From contig JAGKQI010000081.1 in the NCBI GenBank assembly GCA_018806915.1, forward strand, positions 1,202,116 through 1,266,115: DNA of 64,000 nucleotides, in the 5' to 3' direction. Shown here piece by piece: positions 54,332 through 64,000 of this stretch; position 1 is the first letter of the stretch, and every line of letters begins with the position of its first letter. The translations under genes were made by a program, and so were the position numbers. Under the pieces are notes generated by a model that ran no database searches, was not told the DNA's origin, and saw only the letters and a list, made by a program, of their open reading frames with translations. This DNA comes from Phytophthora colocasiae (Eukaryota; Oomycota; Peronosporomycetes; Peronosporales; Peronosporaceae).

Positions 54332-55126
54332 ATGAGTCTTAAGCGACCGCAACATTCCATGGAGGAGCTCGAGACATCTTCACCTGTCCGAACCTCCAGA
54401 GCTACTAAAACCAGTCGCAGCCGCAGCCGCCGAACGCTGCAGAGCTCCGAGTCTTCATGCTCTTCCTCGTCCACATCTTCCTCAGAGGATTCATTGCCGT
54501 TAGCATCGGCCCCACGCACTGTCGAGATCATGTGGGGCGGCCGTACAGCGCCAGGATTCACACTCAAGCGCAAGCGCACAGGTGCCATCCTCGTGAGCAC
54601 TGTGACGCGCGAGACACAGGTAGCGACGACACTCAAGGTCGGCAGCGAGCTCAAGCTTGTGGGCGGCTTCCCAGTCAACCGACTTACACTACAGGACGTC
54701 AAGAAGGTCATGCTCATGGCTCCCAAGCCCGTGAGTCTTGTGTTCGTGAACGCAGACGACGTGGTCATTGGCAACGTGGACAGTGGCATTGACATCGAAG
54801 AGCTTACGGCCGAGAGGAAGCTGTCGTCCGCCTCGTCCTCTGCAGACCGATCTCTGGCGTCCACGACGCTGTCCACCGCCAGCTTGCGACGTACAATGAG
54901 TATGGACATGAACAACCTCAAGGAGGACAATGGGGACGAGAGTGATAGTGACAAGTCCACGAACTCAGCCCCGGCATTCTACAGCACGCCGTCCGAGAGC
55001 AACAGATCCAAGAAGCGCAAAGTGTCCAAGCTTCAAGTGGCTCTAGATCGCGTCAACCAGCTGCTGAACCGCCCGGTGCGGCAGGCTGGCTTGCATATGG
55101 CTGCTGGCAAGAGCATCGTCGTCTAG
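54332..55126 (+). CDS. PDZ-like domain protein
   Basis: 264 aa from ATG 54332 (the frame is open a little further upstream without ATG). Residues 1-65 are Ser/Arg-rich. About 66-140 resembles a PDZ fold: GFTLKRKRTGAILVSTV, then VGSELKLVGGFPVNRLTLQDVKKVMLMAPKPVSLVFV, the order of carboxylate loop, strands and second helix, although the usual GLGF is GFTL. The rest is Ser/Asp-rich with a basic patch (SKKRKVSK) before a short helix. Probable scaffold; partners unknown. Convergent with the kinase at 55328-57163. Confidence 0.7.
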   Translation: MSLKRPQHSMEELETSSPVRTSRATKTSRSRSRRTLQSSESSCSSSSTSSSEDSLPLASAPRTVEIMWGGRTAPGFTLKRKRTGAILVSTVTRETQVATTLKVGSELKLVGGFPVNRLTLQDVKKVMLMAPKPVSLVFVNADDVVIGNVDSGIDIEELTAERKLSSASSSADRSLASTTLSTASLRRTMSMDMNNLKEDNGDESDSDKSTNSAPAFYSTPSESNRSKKRKVSKLQVALDRVNQLLNRPVRQAGLHMAAGKSIVV

Positions 55127-55327
55127 ACTTTACCAGCCGTTTCTTCTTCTTCAACCGCCTCAAAGTTCTCATAGAGATGGAGAAAAACAGAGCAGAAAAG
55201 TGAGCCAAATGGAAGCTCCGCTGCTCTACGAAACAAGAAAGTGTTATGTATTTATAACCAGCACATTGCTGCTAAGAGAAAAAAAATACAGTCCATGTGG
55301 AAGCTTCTATCTAAATATTGGGACGGC

Positions 55328-57163
55328 TCAAAAATTAAGTCGTCTGGGGAAATGCGCATACGCCCCGGCAGGGATACGCAGCATGTGCTTGAAGTCTTCC
55401 TTATTGATACGACCTCTACCGGAGCGATCGGTGTACTGAAAGCAGCGGTCCAAGTCGTTCCGGAAGGAATGGGAGTGTTTCCCGCTTTCCAGGAACGGAG
55501 TGAGCTCGGCTACGTCTTCGAGCGTCAGGAGACCATCCTGGTCCTGATCCACCATGTCAAAAACCTGGTTCGCGCACGCGGCGAAGTCGTCGTGGTGCTG
55601 GCTCTGCAGTTGCGGCCAGTCCAGCAAAGCAGCGCAAAACTCAGCCCGAGACAGCAACCCGTCGCCATCCAAGTCCAAGTTACGCAAGAATCCTTTCGCC
55701 TCACCTTTCGTTAGACGGTAGCCACCGGCTGCCACGTACGCCGCAAACTCTTCGAGGCCAACACTTTCGCTGCCATCACGAGAAACTTCACTGAAAAGTA
55801 CCAATGCGTCTTGCTTTAACGCAAGAGGCAGTAACCGAGCAACTTCATTCAGGACGGCATGTTGCAAGCTGTTGAGTGAACGGTAGAGCTGCAATCGTTG
55901 CACCAGGGTTCCACTAAGCACTGGTCCTGCAATACCCTTCGTAGACTCCTTAGCAGCAGCCGAAGCTGTAGTCAACGCTCCAGGGGATAATGGAGCGGTA
56001 GGTGCAAGCCATGGGTGTTTCAGAGCTTGCTCAGCTGTGAGGCGTTTGGTTACGTCGCGCTCCAATAGCTGACACACAAAGTCCTTGGCTTCGTCCGAGA
56101 TTCCAGTCCATGGTGGGCTCTCCAGATCGATTTCCTCATGTTGAATGCGCTCATCAAGCAACGGTCCCGACTCAAATGGAAAGCGTCCACTCAACAGACG
56201 ATACAAAATGACCCCGCAACTCCAGAGGTCCGACGGGAAGGCGTACTTGTGTTTAAGTACCTCAGGTGCAGTGTACAATGGCGTGCCGTGAACATCGTGC
56301 AGGAACTCGCCTTCATCCAGGAATGCTGCTCCGCCGAAGTCTGTCAGCTTTAGCGGACTGTCATCCTTGGTATCTGCAAACAAGAAGTTCTCGAGCTTCA
56401 GATCTCTGTGCAGAATGCGCAACAAATGACACTGCCACACCACGTGCAGGATATCTCGCATGTACATCTTGGCTCGTTCCTCCTGCTTCGGGTTAGCTGT
56501 CAGATCAAGCTCCTTTTCACCTGACAATCTGGACGATGCGTCTCCACCCACACATCTCTCCATCACCAGGTATACATTTGCATCATCTTCGTACGCTCCG
56601 AAAAAGTGCACAACGTTCAGTGTTCCACCTAGTAGCACCATCATCCGACCTTCTTGCTTCAGAGCTGCATAGTCCTTACGGCTCACGACACGAGACTTGG
56701 GCACAATTTTTACAGCCAGATCCAATTGCAATTCACTTCCTCGCCTCTCCTGTCGAGATGGTAAAGCGCAATACACTTCTCCGAATGCTCCCTCCCCCAG
56801 CTTGTCTCCGAGTTTGTACTTGTCGTGAAAATTCCTGGGCAGATTGAACTCCAGTTCCTCCGGTTTAGTAAAGAAGCTCGCAGCTTCGAGAGCTACTTGC
56901 TGTAGCTTGGGAAATGACGCCAGTTTGTCCATGTATCCTCTCCAGCTCTTGCGGATACTGCCATAGTTGACACCTAGAGGCTTTCGAGACGCCGTTGAAT
57001 TGTTCACGAACGCTGAGGCTCCAGGCGTCACAGCTGCGCCTGCTTGTTGCTGAGGTGGATATTGTTCTGGAATTGCCATGAAATAGCGGCGGGTATTGCT
57101 GTCAGGATGTTGGCGAACGAGCGACGTCGAGCATCTTACAACCGAAGGTAGTGCCTTCATCAT
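55328..57163 (-). CDS. Calcium-dependent protein kinase (kinase plus EF-hands)
   Basis: 611 aa, intronless. Ser/Thr kinase domain about 116-386: glycine loop LGEGAFGEV 122-130, Lys152, HRDLKLEN 252-259, DFG 275-277, APE 299-301, W..GVILY. Then a junction helix (about 415-450) and four EF-hand-like units: degenerate near 461-472, canonical at 497-508 (DLDGDGLLSRAE) and 539-550 (DQDQDGLLTLED), partly conserved at 579-590. This is CDPK architecture: calcium binding to the EF-hands relieves junction autoinhibition. The N-terminal 100 residues are unique, and the basic, hydroxylated first 30 (with RRYF) could be a mitochondrial presequence. No N-myristoylation Gly. Confidence 0.9.
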   Translation of the reverse strand: MMKALPSVVRCSTSLVRQHPDSNTRRYFMAIPEQYPPQQQAGAAVTPGASAFVNNSTASRKPLGVNYGSIRKSWRGYMDKLASFPKLQQVALEAASFFTKPEELEFNLPRNFHDKYKLGDKLGEGAFGEVYCALPSRQERRGSELQLDLAVKIVPKSRVVSRKDYAALKQEGRMMVLLGGTLNVVHFFGAYEDDANVYLVMERCVGGDASSRLSGEKELDLTANPKQEERAKMYMRDILHVVWQCHLLRILHRDLKLENFLFADTKDDSPLKLTDFGGAAFLDEGEFLHDVHGTPLYTAPEVLKHKYAFPSDLWSCGVILYRLLSGRFPFESGPLLDERIQHEEIDLESPPWTGISDEAKDFVCQLLERDVTKRLTAEQALKHPWLAPTAPLSPGALTTASAAAKESTKGIAGPVLSGTLVQRLQLYRSLNSLQHAVLNEVARLLPLALKQDALVLFSEVSRDGSESVGLEEFAAYVAAGGYRLTKGEAKGFLRNLDLDGDGLLSRAEFCAALLDWPQLQSQHHDDFAACANQVFDMVDQDQDGLLTLEDVAELTPFLESGKHSHSFRNDLDRCFQYTDRSGRGRINKEDFKHMLRIPAGAYAHFPRRLNF

Positions 57164-57520
57164 TTCGACGATTACGGGAGTTCTAGAACGAGTTTAACGG
57201 TGCAACCAGCATGTACAGATTCAAAACAAAGCCAGGAACGTGTTGATGCGCAGTATATCTCGTCGAGATGTCTGCGTAAAGCAGGAGATGCAGCACAAGG
57301 TGAGCGCTAGACGTATAATAGCGATCGTCTATTTGGCCGTTTCCACCACCGAGAATAGTGCTCATGTCTCAGGGCCACACCAATGATACGTAAACTACAG
57401 TTGTGTAATGGGTACAGCTCGTGTGGTGACGTGACTCGGTCACTGTGCATGGAGACGAGCTGGCGATCGAAGACGTCAAGGAAATAAATGGATGATATAT
57501 GGGCTACGCACTACACAGGC
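57164..57520. other. Intergenic region
   Basis: 357 bp between the kinase start and the 3' end of the SDR-fusion gene, both on the minus strand. Nothing else seen. Confidence 0.4.
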
Positions 57521-59355
57521 TTAAAGTGCATGAGTGGCGATGATATCGGACGGTGGCACCTCCGTTCTCCTGTCTGCAGCTTGCAACCGCAGAACGCTAC
57601 CTGACAGTAGCCGACTCGATGGTGACAGCAGGAACAGGATTGAGTGCGCGAGTGAATCTTCAGAGATCTCGACGTCGGCAACGTCACTGGGCGGTAGTAG
57701 CACGAAGTTCACCTGTATGTTGCGCGGCTGAAGCTTCCCAGCTAAAGACTTCGCCAGCGATTCCATGACTGCATCGTCCCCAGTGGAGGCAATATTTACA
57801 ATAGTTCCGCTGCTAGGTGTTAGCCAGCCGTCTTCACTTGTAGCGGGATCAGAGAAACAGCTCGTTGACATCGATTCGCTAAGAGCTTCGATGAGCCCCC
57901 TGCAAGGATAACACATACACAGTAAGTACTCTCACACGGCACGGCAAAAGTATCAAGATACACGTACCCGCTAGAGGAGATGGTGTCGCTCTTGTCGGTG
58001 TCACCACTAGTTTTATCAGACTGATTGTCTTCAGATTTCAACGCCTCCACCACTTCAGAGCCACCATAATTAATCAGGAAATCCACACGTTGATATTTCG
58101 TGGCAATCGAGCCGCACCACTCGGCAATATCTTTTTGCGTCCGGAAGGATGCTACAACAGTTAGCATGATCCCACGAGGGCTTTCCTCGCTTTCGGACGG
58201 GTCTGGGAACCGGCCAATGTGCTTCGTATTGAAGTCATCCAAGGCCGATATATTGCTGCACCAACAGGTTTGGATTAGCAGAAGCCCATATCAAGAAAGA
58301 GGGGCAACACTTACCTGAAAGTAAGCAGCACGTTTGCTCCTAAGAGCCAAAGCTGCGTCGCTACTGACGCAATCGCCTTGTTGTCTCCACCAGTGATGAC
58401 CACCTAACACACGAAGCAACACGAATATTAAAGCTCGGTTCAGACACAGCATAGCATATCCAGGTCAGTCAGCACGCACCAGTTTGTTGAAAAACACTGT
58501 CTGCCACTGCGCAGACATAGCAGCATCTTGATACAGCACACTGGACGCCAATCCATCCACTCCAGCTGCACCAGCAGAGTACGCAGAAGCAGCCATCGCA
58601 GTAGCATCTTTCCCCACAGGCGACCCCGACAGCTTTATACGCTTCCGGTTGCCTTCCAAGTCGTCGCGATCATTCACATAATCTCCTAACGCGCGTTTCT
58701 GAAGCTCATGGTCCGCACCAGCAACAGGACTTGTCCGTGCAGCAGCACCAATCGTTAACTGGCTGTACAGTCCATTATTAATCTCTGTACGTGCGTTACA
58801 GCGGCCTTCACGCAAATTCTCGAGGAAGATCTGCACTGCTAAGTCTCCTTCGGCTTCACGCTTATGCTTGAGCAGCCTCATGAACTCCGGATGTTTACTT
58901 AGCAAATGGTTCTCAATACGACCACGTCGACAGTTAAGACGGCTCCAGACCTTGGTGAGCTCCCGCTTGGACGCCGGATCGTCGCACAGCAAGCACACGA
59001 TCACGTCCTTCTGCTTGTCAGCACCTGTAGCTGCTGCAGCCGCCACCGCAGCGGCAGCTGAAGCTCCTCCAGCGGTACGAACTGCCTTAAGGACTCTGCC
59101 ATCCATCTCCGTCTCGGGTAGCGAGCGTTCAACAATAGGTAGCGAATGCAACCATCGTTTCTGGAAGGTGAAGACTCGTTTACGGGAGCCACTCGCAGAC
59201 TTTGGCGTCTGCTGTTGAGCTGAAGAAGCGAGTGGAGCTGCAACGATGTCTATAGCTTCAGAAGACGCTTGCGGAGATGACTCACGTATGGCGGGGGCAG
59301 CAAAAGACGCCGTTGAAGTGGGAGAACTCGTTGCGCCGAGTGTCTTGTCCGTCAT
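57521..59355 (-). CDS. BED/C2H2-like zinc finger fused to short-chain dehydrogenase-like domain
   Basis: Four exons: 59355-58480, 58403-58315, 58255-57968, 57899-57521; all GT-AG with matching phases (0, 2, 2), giving 543 aa. Residues about 50-165: basic segment, an Ala-rich run, then a finger with CLLCDD...HLLSKHPEFMRLL (BED/C2H2-like). From about 290 an SDR Rossmann fold starts: KLVVITGGDNKAIASVA, then DFLINYGGSEV, GTIVNIAST and a final strand region. The splice at 58480/58403 falls inside the first SDR strand, which argues for one protein. The catalytic YxxxK is not visible, so the SDR part may be a non-catalytic NAD(P) sensor. Unspliced, exon 1 ends four codons later. Confidence 0.75.
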
Positions 59356-61551
59356 TATGTAGTGGCCTCAGCAGATTTGTATATGGAGTTTTGTATACTG
59401 AACATTGGTACAATTTTGAATGGTGAGCTGGTACTTAGTACCGAAGGCTCGGTACGATGAAGTTAAGGGATTCTGATTAGTCATGTATATTAAATAAAAG
59501 GATTCTCCAAAACGACGGATTGGATCATTTCTATATTGATAAACCTTTATAACAAACAATATGTCGTAATCATTTCGATATTGGAGTCTTAAATAGAAGA
59601 CGATGAAGTTGAAAGCAAGAGTGATGGTGCGGAAAGTTTGCTTGTGTCACGACAATATCTCAACCATGTTTATATATTGCTACAAGAAAATTAATTTCCA
59701 CAAGATCGACATCCCAAAGTCAAACCCAGAATCAGATCGTCAGCATATCTTTTATGTGATATCGCAGGTTGAACATTTCAACAGAAGGTTCATCGGGACT
59801 TCGAAGTTCCACTTATCATTTCCCCCTCTCGACGTCTGGCGCTTAAAGCTCTTCGCCGCTCCTGGCGCCGTGACCCCAGCGCTCCTACAGCGCTTCCTCT
59901 CTCTACTATGGACGCAGCTTCAGCTCTTAACTCACTGTACTTGTCGGCGTCGTCTCTCTACTTAGCTTGGAGGAGGACAAACAGCAAGAACCAATAGAGT
60001 GAACCTTTACGCCAGTATCTAAACCCAAGCAAAACTCAGCCGTCACGATCCTTCCCAGCTCGCTTCACTACTCAATGTTACTGAATGCATGAGCGTCTCA
60101 CGCTACATCCTCATACCCTTTGGAGGCTGTAGAGAGCCCTACAAGCCCCTCAATAATGAAGGATACAGAGACAGAAAATGAAACTCAGAAGGCTCAGCAA
60201 TGATCTCCCAAAGGAAAGGAAGGAGGCTGAATAGGGATGACGAAGGCTCACGTCGTTCCTATCTCCCACTCCTACGACGCATCAAAGCTGAGTAAGTAAT
60301 GACTTTCTTCGCAAAGGACAGTGGACCAGCACTGAAGAGCAGTTGCGGCTCGCCACTCTTAATTGAGACGTTCGAAGATGGCTACTTGCCTATTTACACA
60401 GAGTATTCGACTCCCATTGGCTTTACTTGGCTGTTCAGCTGCAATGCTTAACCCCATGCGCGTGTCAGAAGCTTTGTGCTGGGACAATCGACGGTAGAAA
60501 CCAAGTGCCCAGGAATTATGGCCAGAAGAAGTTTAAGCTTCGCAAAGAGAAAGTCTGTGGGACTCAGGAGGAAGCTACATATCGGATTACAGAGCTGGAG
60601 AAGGTGAGCCAAGGCCATGTGGACTGAAGCACCGTATGAAAGCCATCGTACTTGACACTTTCAAGCACCCGTACTTTTAGCAAGGCAAACGGCGCACGGA
60701 TCTGGTGGTGAAGATGAATCGATACTGTGCTCCGTCTGTAGCCCAGCTAGAGGACGCACGCCATCAACGCCCAAGTACAAGAAACAAAAGGTGTTTCCTA
60801 TCATTTTATTTAAACCTGTCAGAAGTTCCAAACGCATATTGGGGCAGAGGTGGCTTAATAGCAACAAGTGACCCAGCGTCATGCCGTCTTTTAACTCCGG
60901 ACTCTGGACGGTGAACCTGTGAGGCTTGACGGTGAGTCGCTGCAGGCAGCATATGATCTCTTGACTTTTATTACGCCCACGAGGAAGCTCCAGCAGAGCA
61001 AGTCGGAGACAAAGGTCGATCCAAGAAGACCTTATTATTGTCAAGAAAGCTGTCCGCAGCTCATGGCAACAAAGTTAACACCATCGAAGACAAGAGCTGA
61101 TGAAGACCGAAATTCAACGTTACCAGTCAGGACAGCCCAGCCCACACAGATCAACATGAGGAACTCCCGACCAAGGATGAAAGACATTATCACGATGGAC
61201 CAAATCCATCGAGGAGGAAATCCAGTCCTGACACTTTCACTGCCGATATCCACGCCATGGCAAATCTCAGAGGTAAACTCCACCTTCACCACAGTGAGCC
61301 TTCCCATTCGGTACATCATCGGCGTAAAATTGCAGTCCATCTACGTCTCAAAACTACTTGAAGTCAAGCAAGAACATCAAATGTCCTAGCAACAATGCCG
61401 TTCCTGTACATAACCAGTTTTCAGCCAATCAAAAACACAGGTTTTTATCCTGATTAAGCCAAGACACGTACGAAACTACCCCACGCCATAATCCGATCCC
61501 AATGGCAACAGGAAGAGCAGCAATTCTCTACGCCAGCGCAAGACCAAGGCC
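59356..61551. other. 2.2-kb region without a confident gene
   Basis: AT-rich flank to about 59600, then mixed sequence with ORFs of 60-156 codons on both strands. The longest (60919-61389, plus) starts in mid-sequence and has no recognised domain. Probably decayed transposon or gene sequence; I could not assign it. Confidence 0.4.
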
Positions 61552-63055
61552 ATGCCAGCACTGGACACACAGGACGATGCTGGATCTGTAGCCAAGTCCC
61601 CAAGCTCCCAGCGCTCAAGCCCACGACCTGACAGTTGGACGTACAATACGTTCCGAGCTACGGCACCGAAGTGGAAGGGCTTTTGCTGTTCCCAGAGCAG
61701 CCTCGTCAGATCTTCGTGCTTCTCCTCGTCGTCGCTGGCTTTTCGTACTATTCGTTCGCGACTCGCAGGATCCTGTCCAGAACGTCCGCATTGCGCTGTT
61801 TTGCTGCAATTCTCATCTTCCTGGTTTACTGCTTCCTTCAGACGAGGGACGGACTAATGATGCGAACACACCTCGTATGTCCAGGTGTGTGGCGAGTGGT
61901 GCATGGTTGTTCGGTCGTGTATTTGCTGCTATTAGCTGCAATGCTGGTTCAGAACCGAGAGAGTGCGATGAAAGGCATGCGGTACGTGTTCCCAGAAGTC
62001 GGTAGTCGTCCCAAGACGTCCCATTCCTGCCCAATTGCACATGCGAGATCAACTCGGAGTCATTGACTCGCTTGCCTTGAGTGAGCAGTATCCTGGTTCT
62101 TTGCTCATAGTAACGGGATGGTGGGGGAAGATGTTCTTATCGTGTTCCGAGACTAAGGAGGTTCTGTTGCAGAGTGCTCAGCATCGCCTTCCGAGATCCT
62201 GGAACTCAGCCGTTTCAATTCGTCATCCCTGACTTCCAGGGAGTGTTGGTGGACGACTCGCTTCTGTTGGATTTGCTGGAGTTACCAAACATATGTTGGG
62301 CGTAACCAATGTGTCTTGGTCGAAGTGACGCTGTGGCTGCTGGAGTCCAAGGATTGCGACTGGTCTGGGCGACGTGGCAGGAAGTTGGGCTCCGCTTCCG
62401 CTTGGCGCTCAATCCAGATTCACGCCATTCAGCTGGAACGCAGTATCCACTGGGAAGTGTTCTCGAAGCTTCAAGCGTTTCGCTGAGATTGTATTCGCCA
62501 TGCTGTTGTGTCTCCTCATGGAACTGAACGCCTTCTTCATGCTCACGACGCCTAAAGCATTCCCTAAGGAAACAACTTTAACTCGTATCGCCAATGCTGC
62601 TGCGTGTTACAATATTGTTTTGATCGGCAACATTCCCGCGGCTGCTGAGGTACGACTGCTGTGTTTTTGGTTGACTGTGTGTGTAGTTTTGGGCTCCTAA
62701 CGTATTGCTGATGTTTGCTTTTATAGTACTATGAGTTCATTTACAGAACCCGGAATGTTGGCGTCTCGGACAGAACTCGTGAGATAGATTTTCTGTCGAT
62801 CTGCCACTTTTAGAGATCCTGGTGTGGAGTCAAGATTTTCGGCCAACACTTGGTGTGGTGTTGTTCACGCAGCCACCTCCGCCTATGGTGATGTACCCGA
62901 TTCTAGCCTTCGCGGTCATGTTCTCGATCTGGATGCTGCTTTTCTTCCGCAACGCGCCACAACCTACATCTCGACGTGCCCGCGGACTGGTCACTGGTTG
63001 GGGATACTTGGACGTGTTGTTTTGGGCCTCCTTCACCCCGCTGATCTTTACTTGA
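61552..63055 (+). pseudogene. Phosphatidylserine synthase-like pseudogene
   Basis: Segments in several frames follow the base-exchange PS synthase order: membrane segments FVLLLVVAGFSYYSF and FLVYCFLQTRDGLMMRTH, PGVWRVVHGCSVVYLLLL, MRYVFPEVG, then FQFVIPDFQ and (in another frame) ECWW, DDSLLLDLLE, MELNAFFML, and after a probable intron (62650-62729) YYEFIYRTRN, ending with MVMYPILAF...RRARGLVTGWGYLDVLFWASFTP. Frames shift at least near 62010, 62190, 62240 and 62440. The enzyme swaps the head group of PC or PE for serine in the ER. Too many lesions to be active. Confidence 0.75.
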
Positions 63056-63342
63056 CCGTCTACAGTGGGCATTTTTAATGGACGACGTTCTACGAAAGTT
63101 TAGAGCTGGTTGGCGAGCGATATGTGGTGCAAAAGAGGAAGATTTTTGGCAGGTTAAGATAGACAGTAGCCAAATGAAAGTGCAGTCAGCAAGAAATGGC
63201 ATCGATCAATACGACTGTTTCGAGAACACCAGCTCGAGGGTTGACACCTCCAAACTTTTATTTTTCAAACGCAACATTAAAGCAGGTCAAATCTAGGATC
63301 CTTCACGAAATGGAGTATGACGAAGTCAATTACCGTTTCCGG
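63056..63342. other. Intergenic region
   Basis: 287 bp; nothing recognised. Confidence 0.4.
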
Positions 63343-64000
63343 TTAGTTGGATCCATAGGTGGGAAGTGGTGTCGCATCCGTGTTGTTTGAAGAGGAGTTT
63401 GTCGCTGGCGTCTCCGTCGTTGGGGTAGCACTTGATTGTGTAGTTGTTCCAGTTCCTGATAGGGGCACACAGTTGACTAGTATTTTGTAAAACAACGTTA
63501 AGAGATTACCAAACAACCCAGGACCAAAGCAAAAATTTACGTACTGTACGCCTGCTACTGCGCGTTCTGGAAACCGAGCCAGTAGATGCTGAAGGTGCAG
63601 TCCCCATTGCACGAAGAGTAATCGACTGGCTTTGTCTCCGACATGATACCGGAAGATCGTTCCGGACCACCTGGGTAGAATCCGACTGGCAGTTATCACG
63701 CTGTGGAGAACCATCTTGTCATCGATGTATAGTTCGCATGGACCCACGTGTGTGAAACCTCCGCCATCATTTCCGAGCCAAACCGCCTTGCCGTTTGTTG
63801 GGATTGGCTTCGGGTCGACATCCGTGCGTGTAAATCCGCACTTCTTGTCATTTCCGACCATTTGCAGGATAACATCACGGACGCTTACGCCCTTTTCCTT
63901 GGCCAACGTCTTGTATTTCCCCACTTTGGTCGCCTCCCCGAACCAATATCCCAGAAATTGTCGATCTGGGTGACCCAGTTCACGTGAGACGCTCCGTCTT
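63343..64000 (-). pseudogene. AA17-like lytic polysaccharide monooxygenase pseudogene (5' end outside window)
   Basis: Minus-strand fragments match the oomycete AA17 pattern: KTLAKEKGVSVRDVI, CGFTRTDVDP, HVGPCELYIDDKMVLH, then in a second frame SCNGDCTFSIYWLGFQNAQ, and after a probable intron (about 63541-63474) NCVPLSG and a Thr/Ser-rich tail ending near 63343. AA17 enzymes are secreted copper enzymes that cleave pectin oxidatively. Lesions: frameshifts near 63950, near 63690 and near 63620, and a TAG where the family has Trp (NAQ-stop-QAY). The N-terminal copper-binding His is beyond the window. Family call is by motif recall, so moderate. Confidence 0.65.

Noticed and set aside
54037..54960. 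307-codon minus-strand ORF opposite the PDZ-like gene
   Set aside because: Composition is the Ser/Val/Arg-rich shadow of the plus-strand Ser/Asp-rich frame; no domain and no start context.
60919..61389. 156-codon plus-strand ORF
   Set aside because: No domain, no neighbouring exon signals; kept only as part of an unassigned region.

Overview
The window looks like nuclear DNA of a plant-associated oomycete, most likely Phytophthora or a close relative. Five things point there: small introns (about 57-95 nt) with GT-AG borders; an initiator plus flanking-promoter (Inr/FPR-like) motif just upstream of the start codons of a gene family and inside an LTR; oomycete-type secreted protein families (Kazal inhibitor, a PcF-like small cysteine-rich protein, an AA17-like LPMO remnant); WRKY19-like Cys/His repeats; and dense nested transposons with gene decay. 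The species call is inference.

Layout. 1-15,430: a secreted hexose-6-phosphate 1-epimerase-like gene split by a chromodomain-type Ty3/gypsy retrotransposon (295-14,703, 5-bp target duplication). That element is itself split between gag and pol by a younger 7.7-kb retrotransposon (2,775-10,513) that has gag-like ORFs but no pol. 15.8-25.7 kb: two unrecognised genes (possibly one), a palmitoyl-protein thioesterase pseudogene, a second epimerase copy broken by a 560-bp hAT MITE and a frameshift, a CREG-family gene, a broken PcF-like secreted gene and an FtsH-like AAA ATPase without protease domain. 25.7-45.9 kb: six secreted metzincin-like protease paralogs (called P1-P6 here) with Ser/Thr-rich linkers. 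Only P3 and P6 are intact. P1 holds a 2.1-kb hAT transposon, P2 a truncated hAT derivative plus frameshifts, P4 frameshifts, and P5 two further copies of the MITE that hit the epimerase. P2 and P3 form an inverted duplication with a Mutator-like element between them. 46.2-59.4 kb: a compact, mostly intact block: WRKY19-like repeat protein, double CENP-B-type HTH protein, Kazal inhibitor, SNF1/AMPK catalytic subunit, a PDZ-like protein, a calcium-dependent protein kinase, and a spliced fusion of a BED/C2H2-like finger to a degenerate short-chain dehydrogenase. 59.4-64.0 kb: gene-poor DNA, a decayed phosphatidylserine synthase gene and a decayed AA17-like LPMO gene running off the end.

Taken together this is a secretome-rich, fast-turnover region beside a conserved housekeeping block. 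Young TEs repeatedly inactivate secreted-protein paralogs, often leaving perfect target duplications that show the pre-insertion reading frames were open. The least expected signals are the gag-only retroelement with frame-shifted overlapping ORFs, the conserved promoter motif that fixes the protease starts, the gene-conversion-like P2/P3 inverted pair, and the zinc finger-SDR fusion.
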